Assembly: GCA_018241185.1 (NCBI GenBank)
Contig: JAFEEH010000215.1
Location: 1 to 64,000 of the forward strand
Reading direction: 5' to 3'
Length of the DNA stretch: 64,000 nucleotides
Source of the DNA: Pseudomonadota bacterium
Lineage (GTDB): Bacteria; Pseudomonadota; Gammaproteobacteria; Burkholderiales; Burkholderiaceae_C
The translations under genes and the position numbers were made by a program. Under the pieces are notes generated by a model that saw nothing but the letters and a program-made list of their open reading frames with translations, did not search any database and was not told the DNA's origin. Below are positions 34,391 to 43,071 of this stretch, piece by piece; positions within the stretch are counted from its first letter, which is position 1, and each line of letters opens with the position of its first letter.

Positions 34391-34585
34391 GGCCGCTCCT
34401 TGCAACAAAAGGTTGCGTGGAGACTAGCACTGGCCGACCGTCTGCGGCGCCCGGGTGAGCCCGCGGTCGCCGGGCGCGGCCATACTCGAGCACCCGCGCG
34501 GCACGGCTCGCCCTCGCGAGTCGGGCCTCCCCTCCTGTTGCCCATCTCCACGACCGCAGCGCCTCGCTGCGATCCGCCATTGCGC

Positions 34586-36244
34586 ATGACCGACCCCTCG
34601 AACGCTACGGCACCGAGCCCCGCCGCCGCCCCCGCCGTCACCACGCTGAGCGCCGCCCGGGTGCGTGCGCACCTGCTCGCCCATGACACCGAGATCGCCC
34701 TGCTCGACGTGCGCGAGGAAGACCCCTACGCGCAGGCCCATCCTCTGTGGGCCGCCAACCTGCCGCTGTCGCGCATCGAGCTGGAAGCCTGGCGCCGCAT
34801 CCCGCGCCGCGACACGCGCATCGTGCTCTTCGGTGTGCACGCCGGCGAGGACCTCGCGCCGCGCGCGGCCGCGGTGCTGCAGCGCCTGGGCTACACGCAG
34901 GTGCATGCGCTCGAAGGTGGACTGGACGGCTGGCGTGCCGCGGGCGGCGAGCTGTTCCGCGACGTCAACGTGCCCAGCAAGGCCTTCGGCGAGCTGGTGG
35001 AGCACGAGCGGCACACGCCCTCGCTGGCGGCTGAGGAGGTCAAGGCGCTGATCGACGCCAAGGCCGACGTGGTGGTGCTCGACGCGCGCCGCTTCGACGA
35101 ATACCAGACCATGAGCATCCCCACGGCCACCAGCGTGCCGGGCGCCGAGCTGGTGCTGCGGGCCCGCGCGCTGGCGCCCGATCCGCGCACGCGCATCGTC
35201 GTCAACTGCGCCGGCCGCACGCGCAGCATCATCGGCACGCAGTCGCTGGTGAACGCGGGCCTGCCCAACCCGATCGCCGCGCTGCGCAACGGCACCATCG
35301 GCTGGACGCTCGCCGGCCAGGCGCTGGACCACGGTGCCGACCGCCGCGCACCTGCAGACATCGACCCGGCGGTTCGCGCGCAGGCGCAGGCCGATGCACG
35401 CCGCGTGGCCGAGCGCGCCGGCGTGCGCTGGATCGCCGCCGACGCGCTGGATTCGCTGCGCGTGCCCGGCCGCACCGTGTACCGCTTCGACGTGCGCACG
35501 CCCGAGGAATACGCCGCCGGCCACCGCCCCGGCTTCGCGAGCGCGCCCGGTGGCCAGCTGGTGCAGGAGACCGACCACCACGTGCCGGTGCGCGGCGCAC
35601 GCATCGTGCTGTCCGACGAGGGCGAGGGCGTGCGCGCCCCCATGACCGCCTCGTGGCTGGCCCAGATGGGCTGGGACGTGCACGTGCTGCAAGGCCCGGC
35701 CGAGTTGGGCGAAGCCGGCGTGCCCGTCGCCGAGCTGCCGCCCCACCGCCACGACGTCGACGGCATCGCCCCGGCCGCCCTGGCCGCGCTGGCCGCGCTG
35801 CTGCAGGCGGGCGACGCGGTGCTGGTCGACGTGGGTGCCAGCGCGAATTACGTCAAGCGCCACATTCCCGGCGCCTGGTTCGCGGTGCGGGCCCAGCTGC
35901 CGCAGGTGCTGGCGCAGCTGCCGCGCACGGGCACGCTGGTGCTCACCTGCGGCAGCAGCCTGCTGGCGCGCTACGCGGCCGACGACGTGCGCGAGTGGCT
36001 CGACGCACAGGGCGATGCACGCGCGCTGCGCGTGCTCGACGGCGGCAACGCCGCCTGGTTCGCTGCCGGCCTGCCCGAGGAATCGGGCGAGGCCAGGCTC
36101 GCGACCCCGCGCACCGACCGCTACCGCCGCCCCTACGAGGGCACCGACGCACCACGCGAGGCCATGCAGGCGTATCTGGACTGGGAGTTCGGCCTGGTCG
36201 CGCAACTGGGCCGCGACGGCACACACCATTTCCGCGTGATCTGA
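34586..36244 (+). CDS. Four-domain rhodanese-like sulfurtransferase
   Basis: A 552-residue protein built of four rhodanese domains (roughly residues 15-125, 145-265, 285-385 and 395-505). Domains 2 and 4 keep an active-site cysteine (VNCAGRTRS and LTCGSSLL). Domains 1 and 3 have lost it (LFGVHAGED and LSDEGEGVR). The CAGRTR loop is six residues long, as in sulfurtransferases rather than phosphatases. Likely a cytoplasmic persulfide carrier; the donor and acceptor are unknown. Divergent from the lipocalin-like gene across about 195 bases in which I see no clear signal. Confidence 0.85.
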   Translation: MTDPSNATAPSPAAAPAVTTLSAARVRAHLLAHDTEIALLDVREEDPYAQAHPLWAANLPLSRIELEAWRRIPRRDTRIVLFGVHAGEDLAPRAAAVLQRLGYTQVHALEGGLDGWRAAGGELFRDVNVPSKAFGELVEHERHTPSLAAEEVKALIDAKADVVVLDARRFDEYQTMSIPTATSVPGAELVLRARALAPDPRTRIVVNCAGRTRSIIGTQSLVNAGLPNPIAALRNGTIGWTLAGQALDHGADRRAPADIDPAVRAQAQADARRVAERAGVRWIAADALDSLRVPGRTVYRFDVRTPEEYAAGHRPGFASAPGGQLVQETDHHVPVRGARIVLSDEGEGVRAPMTASWLAQMGWDVHVLQGPAELGEAGVPVAELPPHRHDVDGIAPAALAALAALLQAGDAVLVDVGASANYVKRHIPGAWFAVRAQLPQVLAQLPRTGTLVLTCGSSLLARYAADDVREWLDAQGDARALRVLDGGNAAWFAAGLPEESGEARLATPRTDRYRRPYEGTDAPREAMQAYLDWEFGLVAQLGRDGTHHFRVI

Positions 36245-36252
36245 TTCGCTTC

Positions 36253-36316
36253 TGCTACTGTTTTGATAGCTGCTCGCGCCCGTCCGGCGGGCGCTACAGG
36301 CCAATTTGGCTTGAAA
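36253..36316 (+). repeat. Dispersed palindromic repeat, copy D
   Basis: TGCTACTGTTTTGATAGCTG, then CGCGCCCGTCCGGCGGGCGC (a GC-rich stem), then AGGCCAATTTGGCTTGAAA. It begins eight bases past the rhodanese stop, between two convergent genes, where its hairpins could end transcription both ways. Closest of the five copies to the consensus. Confidence 0.85.
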
Positions 36317-36332
36317 CCTGCAGCGCTGCCGC

Positions 36333-36971
36333 TCAGGTGCCCATGACGTAGGGGTTGCTGCGTCGCTCGCGCCCGAAGCTGCTTTCGGGCCCGTGGCCGG
36401 GGATGAACACGGTCGCGTCGCCCATGGGCCACAGCCGCTCGGTGATGCTGGCGATCAGCTGGTCGTGGTTGCCGCCGGGAAAGTCGGTGCGGCCGATGCT
36501 GCCGGCGAAGAGCACGTCGCCGACGAAGGCGCGTTCGGCCGTCGCCGAATGGAAGACCACATGGCCCGGTGTGTGGCCCGGACAGTGGCGCACCGCGAGC
36601 GTCTCCTCGCCCAGCGTGACGGTGTCGCCGTCGTGCAGCCAGCGCGTCGGCGCGAAGGGTTCGGCCGGCGGAAAGCCGAACATCGCGCTCTGCTGCACCA
36701 GGCCGTCGATCCAGAACTGGTCGCCCGGGTGCGGGCCGACGATGGGCAGCCCCAGGCGCCGTGCCAGCTCGCCGGTGCCGCCCGCATGGTCGATGTGGGC
36801 GTGCGTGAGCCAGATCTGCTCGAGCGTGACGCCCAGCGCCTGCGCCGCGGCAATCAGGCGCTCCAGCTCGCCGCCCGGATCGACCACGGCGGCCTTCATC
36901 GTCGCGTCGCACCAGAGGATGGAGCAGTTCTGCTGGAACGGAGTGACGGGGACGGTCTGGTACTTCAGCAT
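36333..36971 (-). CDS. Metallo-beta-lactamase-fold hydrolase (YcbL/glyoxalase II-like)
   Basis: A 212-residue binuclear zinc hydrolase. THAHIDHAGG gives the HxHxDH site, HCPGHTPGH and FVGDVLFAGSIGR the further ligands, and FIPGHGPES the last His. The length and the LKYQTVPVTPFQQNC start match the short glyoxalase-II-like YcbL group, which hydrolyses thioesters such as S-lactoylglutathione. Single gene, convergent with the rhodanese gene; a link between the two in glutathione persulfide chemistry is possible but not shown. Confidence 0.88.
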   Translation of the reverse strand: MLKYQTVPVTPFQQNCSILWCDATMKAAVVDPGGELERLIAAAQALGVTLEQIWLTHAHIDHAGGTGELARRLGLPIVGPHPGDQFWIDGLVQQSAMFGFPPAEPFAPTRWLHDGDTVTLGEETLAVRHCPGHTPGHVVFHSATAERAFVGDVLFAGSIGRTDFPGGNHDQLIASITERLWPMGDATVFIPGHGPESSFGRERRSNPYVMGT

Positions 36972-37065
36972 GGCACGGGCTTGCGGGAATCGAAGCCGGC
37001 CATTGTCGCGATCGCTGCGCCGGCCGGCGGCCCGCCGCTCGACGTGATGCCGCCGCGCCGGCGAC

Positions 37066-38037
37066 TCAGGGCGCCGCCAGCCCCAGCCGGCGCAGGGTTG
37101 CCGCCTTGAGGCGGCTGTCCTCGCGCAGGTTGCGCTCGAACTCGGCGGCCGGGCGGAAGTCCACCACCTGGTTCACGCGGCGGGCCCAGTCTTGGTAGCG
37201 GGGCGAAGCCACGGCCTGGCGGCAGGCGGCCTCCAGCCGCCGCACCACGGCGTCGGGCGTGCGGGCCGGTGCCAGCACGCCGCCGAAGCTGGCCTGCACC
37301 ACGTCCACGCCGGATTCCCGGAGCGTGGGCACCGCGGCAAAGGCGGGATGGCGTCGCTCGGCATATACCGCCAGCAGGCGCAGGCTGCCGGCGCCGAGCT
37401 GGCCCGTGATGGAGCTGACCAGCACCGCGCCGAAGCCCAGGCGCCCGGCCGTCAGGTCCTGCAGCATGGGCGCGTCGCCCTTGTAGGGCACATGGGTCAG
37501 GCTGACCTGCGCCGCCGCCTCGATGTCGGCGGTGCCCAGGTGCGGGATGGAGCCGGTGCCGGAGGTGCCGTAGCTGATGTCGCCCGGCGCCTTGCGGGCG
37601 GCCACCAGCAGGTCGGCCACGTTGCGCCACGGCGAGGCGGCCGGCACCGCGATGGCGAAGATGTTGTCGAACACCTGGCAGACCGGCCGGAAGCTGTCGA
37701 GCCCGTAGCCCAGCTTGAGTCGGTGTGGCTCGCTCGACAGCGGCACGGCCGGCGTGAAGGCCAGCGTGTAGCCGTCGGGCCGGGCCGCCGCCACGGCGTT
37801 GAGACCGATGGCGCCGGCCGCGCCCTCGCGGTTGATCACCACCACCGGTTGGCCCAGCGGGTCGGACAGCGCTTCGGCCAGGTTGCGCGCATTGAGGTCG
37901 AGCCCGCCGCCGGCAGCGAAGGGCACCACCATCTGCACGGGGCGCTGGGGATAGTCCTGCGCCAGGGCGCAGAGCGACAGGGCGGCCAGCAGCAGGCCGA
38001 ACGCGGCATGGCCGCCGCGGGACAGCAGGGCGGTCAT
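37066..38037 (-). CDS. Bug/TctC-family periplasmic solute-binding protein
   Basis: A 323-residue binding protein with a signal peptide (FGLLLAALSLCALAQD). Family landmarks PQRPVQMVVPFAAGGG, NREGAAGA and VPYKGDAP are seen. It is the last gene of the aromatic cluster on the minus strand (VOC protein, monooxygenase, IclR, FAH, bug), 12 bases after the FAH-family gene. Probably binds the aromatic acid or an intermediate. Confidence 0.9.
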   Translation of the reverse strand: MTALLSRGGHAAFGLLLAALSLCALAQDYPQRPVQMVVPFAAGGGLDLNARNLAEALSDPLGQPVVVINREGAAGAIGLNAVAAARPDGYTLAFTPAVPLSSEPHRLKLGYGLDSFRPVCQVFDNIFAIAVPAASPWRNVADLLVAARKAPGDISYGTSGTGSIPHLGTADIEAAAQVSLTHVPYKGDAPMLQDLTAGRLGFGAVLVSSITGQLGAGSLRLLAVYAERRHPAFAAVPTLRESGVDVVQASFGGVLAPARTPDAVVRRLEAACRQAVASPRYQDWARRVNQVVDFRPAAEFERNLREDSRLKAATLRRLGLAAP

Positions 38038-38049
38038 GGCGCGCCGCCC

Positions 38050-38898
38050 TTATTCGTCGCGGATGCCGTTGCGCAGCACGCCGATGGCGTCGACCTCGAT
38101 CTCGCACACGTCGCCCGGCTTCATGAACACGGGCGGTGTGCGCTTGTTGCCCACGCCGCCGGGCGTGCCGGTGACGATCACGTCGCCCGGCTCCAGCGGG
38201 ATGAAGGCGGAGATGTAGGCGATCTGGCGCGGGATGCTGTGCACCATCATGTCGGTGGTGGCGCGCTGCATCTCCTGGCCGTTGAGGCGGGTGACGAGCG
38301 TCATCTTCCGGTCGGGCGCGATCTCGTCGGCCGTCACCATCCAGGGGCCGAACGCGCCGGTCTTCCAGAAGTTCTTCCCCGGGGCCCACTGCGAGGTGTG
38401 CACCTGCCAGTCGCGCACGCTGCCGTCGTTGTAGCAGCTGTAGCCGGCGATGTGCGACCACGAATCCGCCTCGCTGATGTGGCGCCCGCCCTGGCCGATG
38501 ACGATGGCGATCTCGCCCTCGTAGTCGAGGCGCTCGGAGGCCTTGGGGCGCACGATGTCCTCGCCATGGGCCAGCTGCGAGTCGGCCACGCGCAGGAAGA
38601 TCACCGGCTTCTCGGTCTCGGTCTTGCCGGTCTCGCGGATGTGTTCGCCGTAGTTCAGGCCGATGCAGAAGATCTTGCCCGGATTGGGAATGACCGGCAG
38701 CAGCCGCAGCTCGGACAGCGGCAGCGTGGCGCGTGCGGCCTCGACATGGGCGGCGGCCTGGGTCACCAGACCCGCGGCGATGAAGGCCTTGAGGTCCGGC
38801 GCCTGCGCGCCGAACACCGCGCGCAGGTCGACCACGCGGTCGCCGACGACGGCGCCGTAGCCGTCCTGGCCGTTGTACTGGTAGCTGATGAGTCTCAT
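38050..38898 (-). CDS. Fumarylacetoacetate hydrolase family protein
   Basis: A 282-residue FAH-family enzyme with the usual small N-terminal domain. Core motifs: IFCIGLNYGEHIRETGK, the metal-binding acidic pair in LDYEGEIAIVIG, SCYNDGSVRDWQ and GDVIVTGTPGGVG. Such enzymes hydrolyse or decarboxylate 2-hydroxymuconate- or acylpyruvate-type products of ring cleavage, which fits the neighbouring monooxygenase and VOC dioxygenase-like genes. Exact substrate unknown. Confidence 0.88.
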   Translation of the reverse strand: MRLISYQYNGQDGYGAVVGDRVVDLRAVFGAQAPDLKAFIAAGLVTQAAAHVEAARATLPLSELRLLPVIPNPGKIFCIGLNYGEHIRETGKTETEKPVIFLRVADSQLAHGEDIVRPKASERLDYEGEIAIVIGQGGRHISEADSWSHIAGYSCYNDGSVRDWQVHTSQWAPGKNFWKTGAFGPWMVTADEIAPDRKMTLVTRLNGQEMQRATTDMMVHSIPRQIAYISAFIPLEPGDVIVTGTPGGVGNKRTPPVFMKPGDVCEIEVDAIGVLRNGIRDE

Positions 38899-38932
38899 GG
38901 TGATTCCTTGGGAAGGGGAGAGGAGGGTGGTG

Positions 38933-39688
38933 CTAGGCCAGCCGACCTCCGATCCGCGTCGCGGCCTCGGTGATCAGACGGACCATCTTTTCAAGGTCGA
39001 CGATCGCCAGGCGCGAGGTATCGAACACGAGCGAGATGGCGGCCCAGGCACCGCCATCCGACTTGAGAACGGGCGCGGCCACGGCCGCCAGCTGCGGCTC
39101 CAGCTCGCCCTTGGAGATGTAGTGGCCTGCCTTGCGGACGGCCGCGAAGTAGCGCCGGAATTCGGGCCAGTCGCCGGGCAGCCCGCAGCGCACGGCCTCG
39201 TCGCGGCGTGCGTCGAAGAGCTTCTTCAGCGGGGCCGTGCCCAGCGTGGCGAGCAGCACCTTGGGGGCAGCGCCCTGGAACAGCGGCCGCGGCCGGCCGC
39301 GCGTGTAGGCCAGCGTGGCGGGTGCGCCACCCATCTCGCGGTGCGTGTCCAGCACCTGCTGGCCGAAGGCCTCGGTCACCACGCAGTCGAAGCCGGTGGC
39401 ATCGACCAGCTCGCGCAGCACCGGCAGGCCCACCTTGAGCACCGGATCGGCGCGGCGGATGTAGTGGTCCAGCAGGATGATGCGCGGCCCCAGCGCGTAG
39501 TGCGAATCCTCCACGCGCTGCAAGAGGCCCACCTGCAGCAGCTGGCGCACGTAGCGGTAGCTGGTGGGCAGCGACACATCCAGCGCCTTCGCGATGTCCT
39601 CCGCCGTTCGCGTGACGTGGTGGTCGTCGAAGAGGTCGAGCACGCCCAGCATGCGTTCCAGGCTGGACGAGGACGAAGGTTCGGACAA
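38933..39688 (-). CDS. IclR-family transcriptional regulator
   Basis: A 251-residue regulator. Winged HTH at about residues 10-70 (DIAKALDVSLPTSYRYVRQL), then the GAF-like IclR effector domain containing LRELVDATGFDCVVTEAFG. The apparent start is TTG at 39688 with no strong ribosome site; an internal ATG 12 codons later is possible. It lies inside the aromatic cluster, between the monooxygenase and FAH genes, and probably controls both it and the divergent bug gene at 41907. Confidence 0.87.
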   Translation of the reverse strand: MSEPSSSSSLERMLGVLDLFDDHHVTRTAEDIAKALDVSLPTSYRYVRQLLQVGLLQRVEDSHYALGPRIILLDHYIRRADPVLKVGLPVLRELVDATGFDCVVTEAFGQQVLDTHREMGGAPATLAYTRGRPRPLFQGAAPKVLLATLGTAPLKKLFDARRDEAVRCGLPGDWPEFRRYFAAVRKAGHYISKGELEPQLAAVAAPVLKSDGGAWAAISLVFDTSRLAIVDLEKMVRLITEAATRIGGRLA

Positions 39689-39712
39689 GGCGGATCCCCG
39701 GGGTGTGGGTCG

Positions 39713-41212
39713 TCATGGCGCCACCGGGAGGTACTGGGAGATGCGGTCCAGCTCGGAGCCCGTGCGCGCCACGCCGACGATGTAGCGGTCGGGCCGTAGT
39801 ATCACGGCGCCCGCGTCGTGGCTGCGCAGCCAGTCTGCCAACGGCGCGTCGGGTTCGTCGATCACCAGCGCCTGGCTGCGGGCCCAGCGCTCGGCCGTGC
39901 CGGGGGCGGCTTCGGCGAGCAGCTCGCGCCGGCCGATCACGGCGCTGCGGCGGCCCAGCAGCTCGTCCAGCAGGCGGCCGTCGTCCAGCCGCGGCTGGGG
40001 AAAGGGGCGGCCCGCCAGGTCGCGCTGCCGCGCGTCGAAGGCGCCTTCGCCGAGCAACTGTGGCGGCAGCTCGAAGATCTCCGGTTTGCCGCTGGCGAAG
40101 CGCGCGTCGCGTTCAGCGGCTGCGGCGGGGTCGGTGGTCTGGATGATGCCGCCCAGGCGCACGGCCAGCTCGATCAGGGCGCGCACATGCGGCTTGCGCT
40201 CGGACTCGTAGGTGTCCAGCAGCGTATCGGGCGCGCGGCCGGCGAGCACCGCGTCGAGTTTCCAGGCCAGGTTGGACGCATCGCGGATGCCCGCGCACAT
40301 GCCCTGGCCGAGGAAAGGCGGCGTCTGGTGGCAGGCATCGCCGGCCAGCAGAAGGCGGCCCTGGCGCCAGCCGTCGGCGATCACCGAATGGAAGGTGTAG
40401 ATGGCCGCGCGCTCCAGCCGGGCCTGGTCGGGGCGCACCCAGGGTGCGACCAGCTTCCACAGCTTCTCGGGCCGCACCAGTGACTCGCGGTCGTCGTCCG
40501 GCAGCACCATGATCTCCCAGCGCCGGCGGTGGCCCACCACGTTGCAGTAGGTCATGGGCCGGCGCGGGTCGCAGTGCTGCACGGTGTGCGGCGGCAGGTC
40601 CACCGGCTCGGTCAGCACCACGTCGAACACCAGCCAGGGCTGGCGCAGGCCCAGGTCCACCATCGGGCTGCCCATGTGCTGGCGCACCGGCGAGCGGGCG
40701 CCGTCGCAGCCCACCACCCAGCGGGCGCGGGCCTCGAAGCGCGTGCCATCGCGGGTGTGCTCACACAGCAGCGTGGCCCCTTCGGCATCGTGCTCGACGG
40801 CCGATACGGCGGTCTCGAGCCGCACGTCCACGCGCGGGAAGCGCGTCAGGCCCTCGCGCAGCACGGCCTCCAGCTCGGGTTGATGGAAGTAGTAGTTGTT
40901 GGCGCAGCCGTGCGGCCCGAGCGCGGCGGTGCCGCCGCGGATGAGCAGGGTCTGGCCCGCGGCATTGACGAAATGCATGCCCTGCGTGCCGGGCCGCGAG
41001 ATGGCCAGCACCTGTTCGCGCAGGCCCGCCGCCTGGAAGATGCGCAGCACCTCGCCGTCGTAGTGGATGGCCCGCGGCAGCGGAAAGATGCCAGGTTCTT
41101 TTTCGACCACCAGCACCGAGTGCCCGGCGGCACCCAGCAGGTTGGCCAGCGTGGCACCCGTGGGGCCCAGGCCCACGATGGCCACGTCGTACACGGTCGC
41201 CGGCTCAGACAC
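39713..41212 (-). CDS. FAD-dependent aromatic monooxygenase (MhpA-like)
   Basis: A 499-residue class A flavoprotein hydroxylase. The FAD-binding GLGPTGATLANLLG is at residues about 15-28, the DG motif is VGCDGARSPVR, and the second FAD motif is LLAGDACHQTPPFLGQGM. Length and layout match 3-(3-hydroxyphenyl)propionate hydroxylase and relatives, with a C-terminal thioredoxin-like part. It would ortho-hydroxylate a phenolic acid to a catechol. The GTG start overlaps the end of the VOC gene by eight bases, so both are co-translated. Confidence 0.88.
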   Translation of the reverse strand: MSEPATVYDVAIVGLGPTGATLANLLGAAGHSVLVVEKEPGIFPLPRAIHYDGEVLRIFQAAGLREQVLAISRPGTQGMHFVNAAGQTLLIRGGTAALGPHGCANNYYFHQPELEAVLREGLTRFPRVDVRLETAVSAVEHDAEGATLLCEHTRDGTRFEARARWVVGCDGARSPVRQHMGSPMVDLGLRQPWLVFDVVLTEPVDLPPHTVQHCDPRRPMTYCNVVGHRRRWEIMVLPDDDRESLVRPEKLWKLVAPWVRPDQARLERAAIYTFHSVIADGWRQGRLLLAGDACHQTPPFLGQGMCAGIRDASNLAWKLDAVLAGRAPDTLLDTYESERKPHVRALIELAVRLGGIIQTTDPAAAAERDARFASGKPEIFELPPQLLGEGAFDARQRDLAGRPFPQPRLDDGRLLDELLGRRSAVIGRRELLAEAAPGTAERWARSQALVIDEPDAPLADWLRSHDAGAVILRPDRYIVGVARTGSELDRISQYLPVAP

Positions 41213-41762
41213 GCTGGTCTTCCTGCATGCGGCGGGCGACCTCGGCTTGCCAATCAGCGCGGCTCATGAATTTGGGGAAGCGCTTCGCAATGGCTTCGGC
41301 CTGCGCCAGGATGGCCTCGTCGCTCTGGGCCAGGTCGATGGGCTCGCGCAGCGGCTGGTCGCAGTACCAGCGCGTGTCCATGAACAGCTCCAGCCGGTTG
41401 CCCTCCGGATCGCGGCAATAGACCGAGACGGCATTGCCGTGCGTCACCGGAAGCATCTCGCTCGCACCTTCGGCCAGCAGCCGGTCGTGGAAGGCGCGCA
41501 GCGTGGCCAGGTCGGGCACGCGGAAGGACAGCTGGTTGACCACGTTGAAGGCCATGTCCGCCGGCCGGCCCGTCGCCAGCACCAGCTGGTGGTGCTCGTT
41601 CGGATCGCGGCTCAGGAAGACCAGTTGCACAGGGCCGAGCTCGCCCGCATCGGTCTGGGTGAAGCGCAGGGCGCGCTTGTAGAAGCCGGCCATTCGGGCG
41701 AGATCGGTGACGTACAGGCCGATGTGGCTGAACTGCAGCTGCAAGGGGGAGTGAGGGCTCAA
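41205..41762 (-). CDS. VOC-family protein (possible extradiol dioxygenase)
   Basis: A 185-residue single-module vicinal-oxygen-chelate protein. The metal ligands are expected at His of FSHIGLYVTD, His of NEHHQLVLATG and Glu of GNRLELFMDT. The start is TTG at 41762 because AGGAG lies six bases upstream; the longer frame has no such site. As first gene of the cluster before a phenol-type monooxygenase it probably cleaves the resulting catechol, although single-module proteins of this size may instead be isomerases. Confidence 0.8.
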   Translation of the reverse strand: MSPHSPLQLQFSHIGLYVTDLARMAGFYKRALRFTQTDAGELGPVQLVFLSRDPNEHHQLVLATGRPADMAFNVVNQLSFRVPDLATLRAFHDRLLAEGASEMLPVTHGNAVSVYCRDPEGNRLELFMDTRWYCDQPLREPIDLAQSDEAILAQAEAIAKRFPKFMSRADWQAEVARRMQEDQRV

Positions 41763-41817
41763 CTTTGTCTCCTGACGACAACGAGGCGCATCGCGAACTC
41801 GTCGATCGATCAAATGA

Positions 41818-41844
41818 TATTGTTATTATCGTATTTTGACAATA
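41818..41844. promoter_or_regulatory. Candidate operator between divergent VOC and bug genes
   Basis: TATTGT and ACAATA are exact inverted repeats 15 bases apart inside a markedly A/T-rich stretch. It lies between the cluster start (41762, minus) and a bug gene (41907, plus). The IclR protein of the cluster is the likely binder. Confidence 0.4.
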
Positions 41845-41906
41845 GACGATGTATTCGTATGATTCGACGCGGTGCAATTGGCACGTGTTCGCAAACGGAG
41901 ACATTC

Positions 41907-42896
41907 ATGACCATCCTCAAGAGGCTCGCCGCCGGCGTGTCTGCGCTGCCGCTCGTGGCGGCCCTGACCCTGGTGCCCACCGGTGCCGGCGCCCAGGCTG
42001 ACTACCCCACCAAGCCGGTGCGCATCATTGCCCCCTTCCCGGCGGGCAGCGGCCCCGACGCCAATGCCCGCGAGCTGGCGGCGGAACTGACGAAGATCCT
42101 CGGCCAGTCCTTCTATGTGGAGAACCGCCCGGGGGCCTCCAACATCATCGGCACCGAGGTGGCGGCCAAGGCGCCCAACGATGGCTATTCGCTCTACATC
42201 GGCACCACCAGTTCGCTGTCGGTCGTGCCGCACCTCTACGGCAAGCTGCCCTTCAATGCCGAGCGCGACTTCGCGCCCATCAGCCTGCTGGGTGTGCTCA
42301 ACACGGGCCTCATCGCCACGCCCTCGGTCGCGGCGAAGGACGCGCGCGAGCTGGTCGCGCAACTCAAGGCCAGGCCCGATTCGGTGACTGTGGCCACGGC
42401 GGGCATCGGCAGCTATTCGCACCTGTCGGCCGTGTGGTTCAACAGCGTGGCCGGCGTGAAGTCGAACCTGGTGCCCTACAACAGCAACAGCCCCTACGCC
42501 GACCTGCTGGCTGGCCAGATCCAGCTCATGTTCGATGGCCTGCCCGCGGCGGCCAGCAACGTGCAGGCCGGCAAGCTCAAGTTGCTGGGCATCACCGGGC
42601 TCGAGCGGCATCCGAGTTTTCCGAACGTGCCCACCTTCGCCGAGCAGGGCCTGCCCGACTACACGCCCATCGCCTGGCAGGGCCTGCTGGCTCCTGCGGG
42701 CACGTCGCCAGCCATCCTGGAGAAGCTCAGCGGGGCCATGGCGAAGGTCTGCCAGTCGCCCGAGCTGGCGAAGAAGTGGCGCGACTACGGCGGCGAGCTG
42801 CGCTGCAACACGCCAGCCGAATTCACGGCTTTCATCCAGGCCGACCGCGCCATGTGGGGCAAGGTGGTCCGCGCCGCCGGCGTGAAGCTGGACTGA
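41907..42896 (+). CDS. Bug/TctC-family periplasmic solute-binding protein
   Basis: A 329-residue binding protein. Signal peptide to about residue 29 (LPLVAALTLVPTGAGAQA); then PTKPVRIIAPFPAGSGPDAN, ENRPGASN and VPYNSNSPYA, the last a variation on the usual VPYKG. A CGGAG site precedes the ATG. Divergent from the aromatic cluster and probably co-regulated with it, which gives that cluster two binding proteins. Confidence 0.9.
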   Translation: MTILKRLAAGVSALPLVAALTLVPTGAGAQADYPTKPVRIIAPFPAGSGPDANARELAAELTKILGQSFYVENRPGASNIIGTEVAAKAPNDGYSLYIGTTSSLSVVPHLYGKLPFNAERDFAPISLLGVLNTGLIATPSVAAKDARELVAQLKARPDSVTVATAGIGSYSHLSAVWFNSVAGVKSNLVPYNSNSPYADLLAGQIQLMFDGLPAAASNVQAGKLKLLGITGLERHPSFPNVPTFAEQGLPDYTPIAWQGLLAPAGTSPAILEKLSGAMAKVCQSPELAKKWRDYGGELRCNTPAEFTAFIQADRAMWGKVVRAAGVKLD

Positions 42897-43022
42897 ACCC
42901 CGGCGCCGCGCCCGGCGGTCACGACAGCCGGGCGTTCGCGCCACCACGGCGCCGCTGCGCCTGCGGGCGCGCAGTGGATCGGCCAGGACACGCTGCAACC
43001 CACGGCGCACGGCGGCCACGCA

Positions 43023-43038
43023 TGGCACGCCGCTTGCA
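43023..43038 (+). promoter_or_regulatory. Sigma-54 promoter of the allophanate hydrolase operon
   Basis: TGGCACG-CCGC-TTGCA matches the -24/-12 consensus of RpoN promoters exactly, with GG and GC separated by ten bases. Transcription should start near 43049, about 23 bases before the atzF start. An enhancer-binding protein such as NtrC is required; I see no clear NtrC site in the 120 bases upstream. Confidence 0.8.
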
Positions 43039-43044
43039 TCACAT

Positions 43045-43056
43045 CTTGTATCCAAG
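43045..43056. promoter_or_regulatory. Operator palindrome CTTGTATCCAAG, copy 1
   Basis: Imperfect palindrome overlapping the predicted sigma-54 start site, 22 bases after the start of the TGGCACG box. The identical 12-mer recurs at 49588-49599 in the same place relative to a second sigma-54-like promoter. Its form suits a GntR/FadR-type dimer; the GntR gene at 56984 closes the gene cluster. Confidence 0.65.
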
Positions 43057-43071
43057 TCTGGATGCCTTGAT

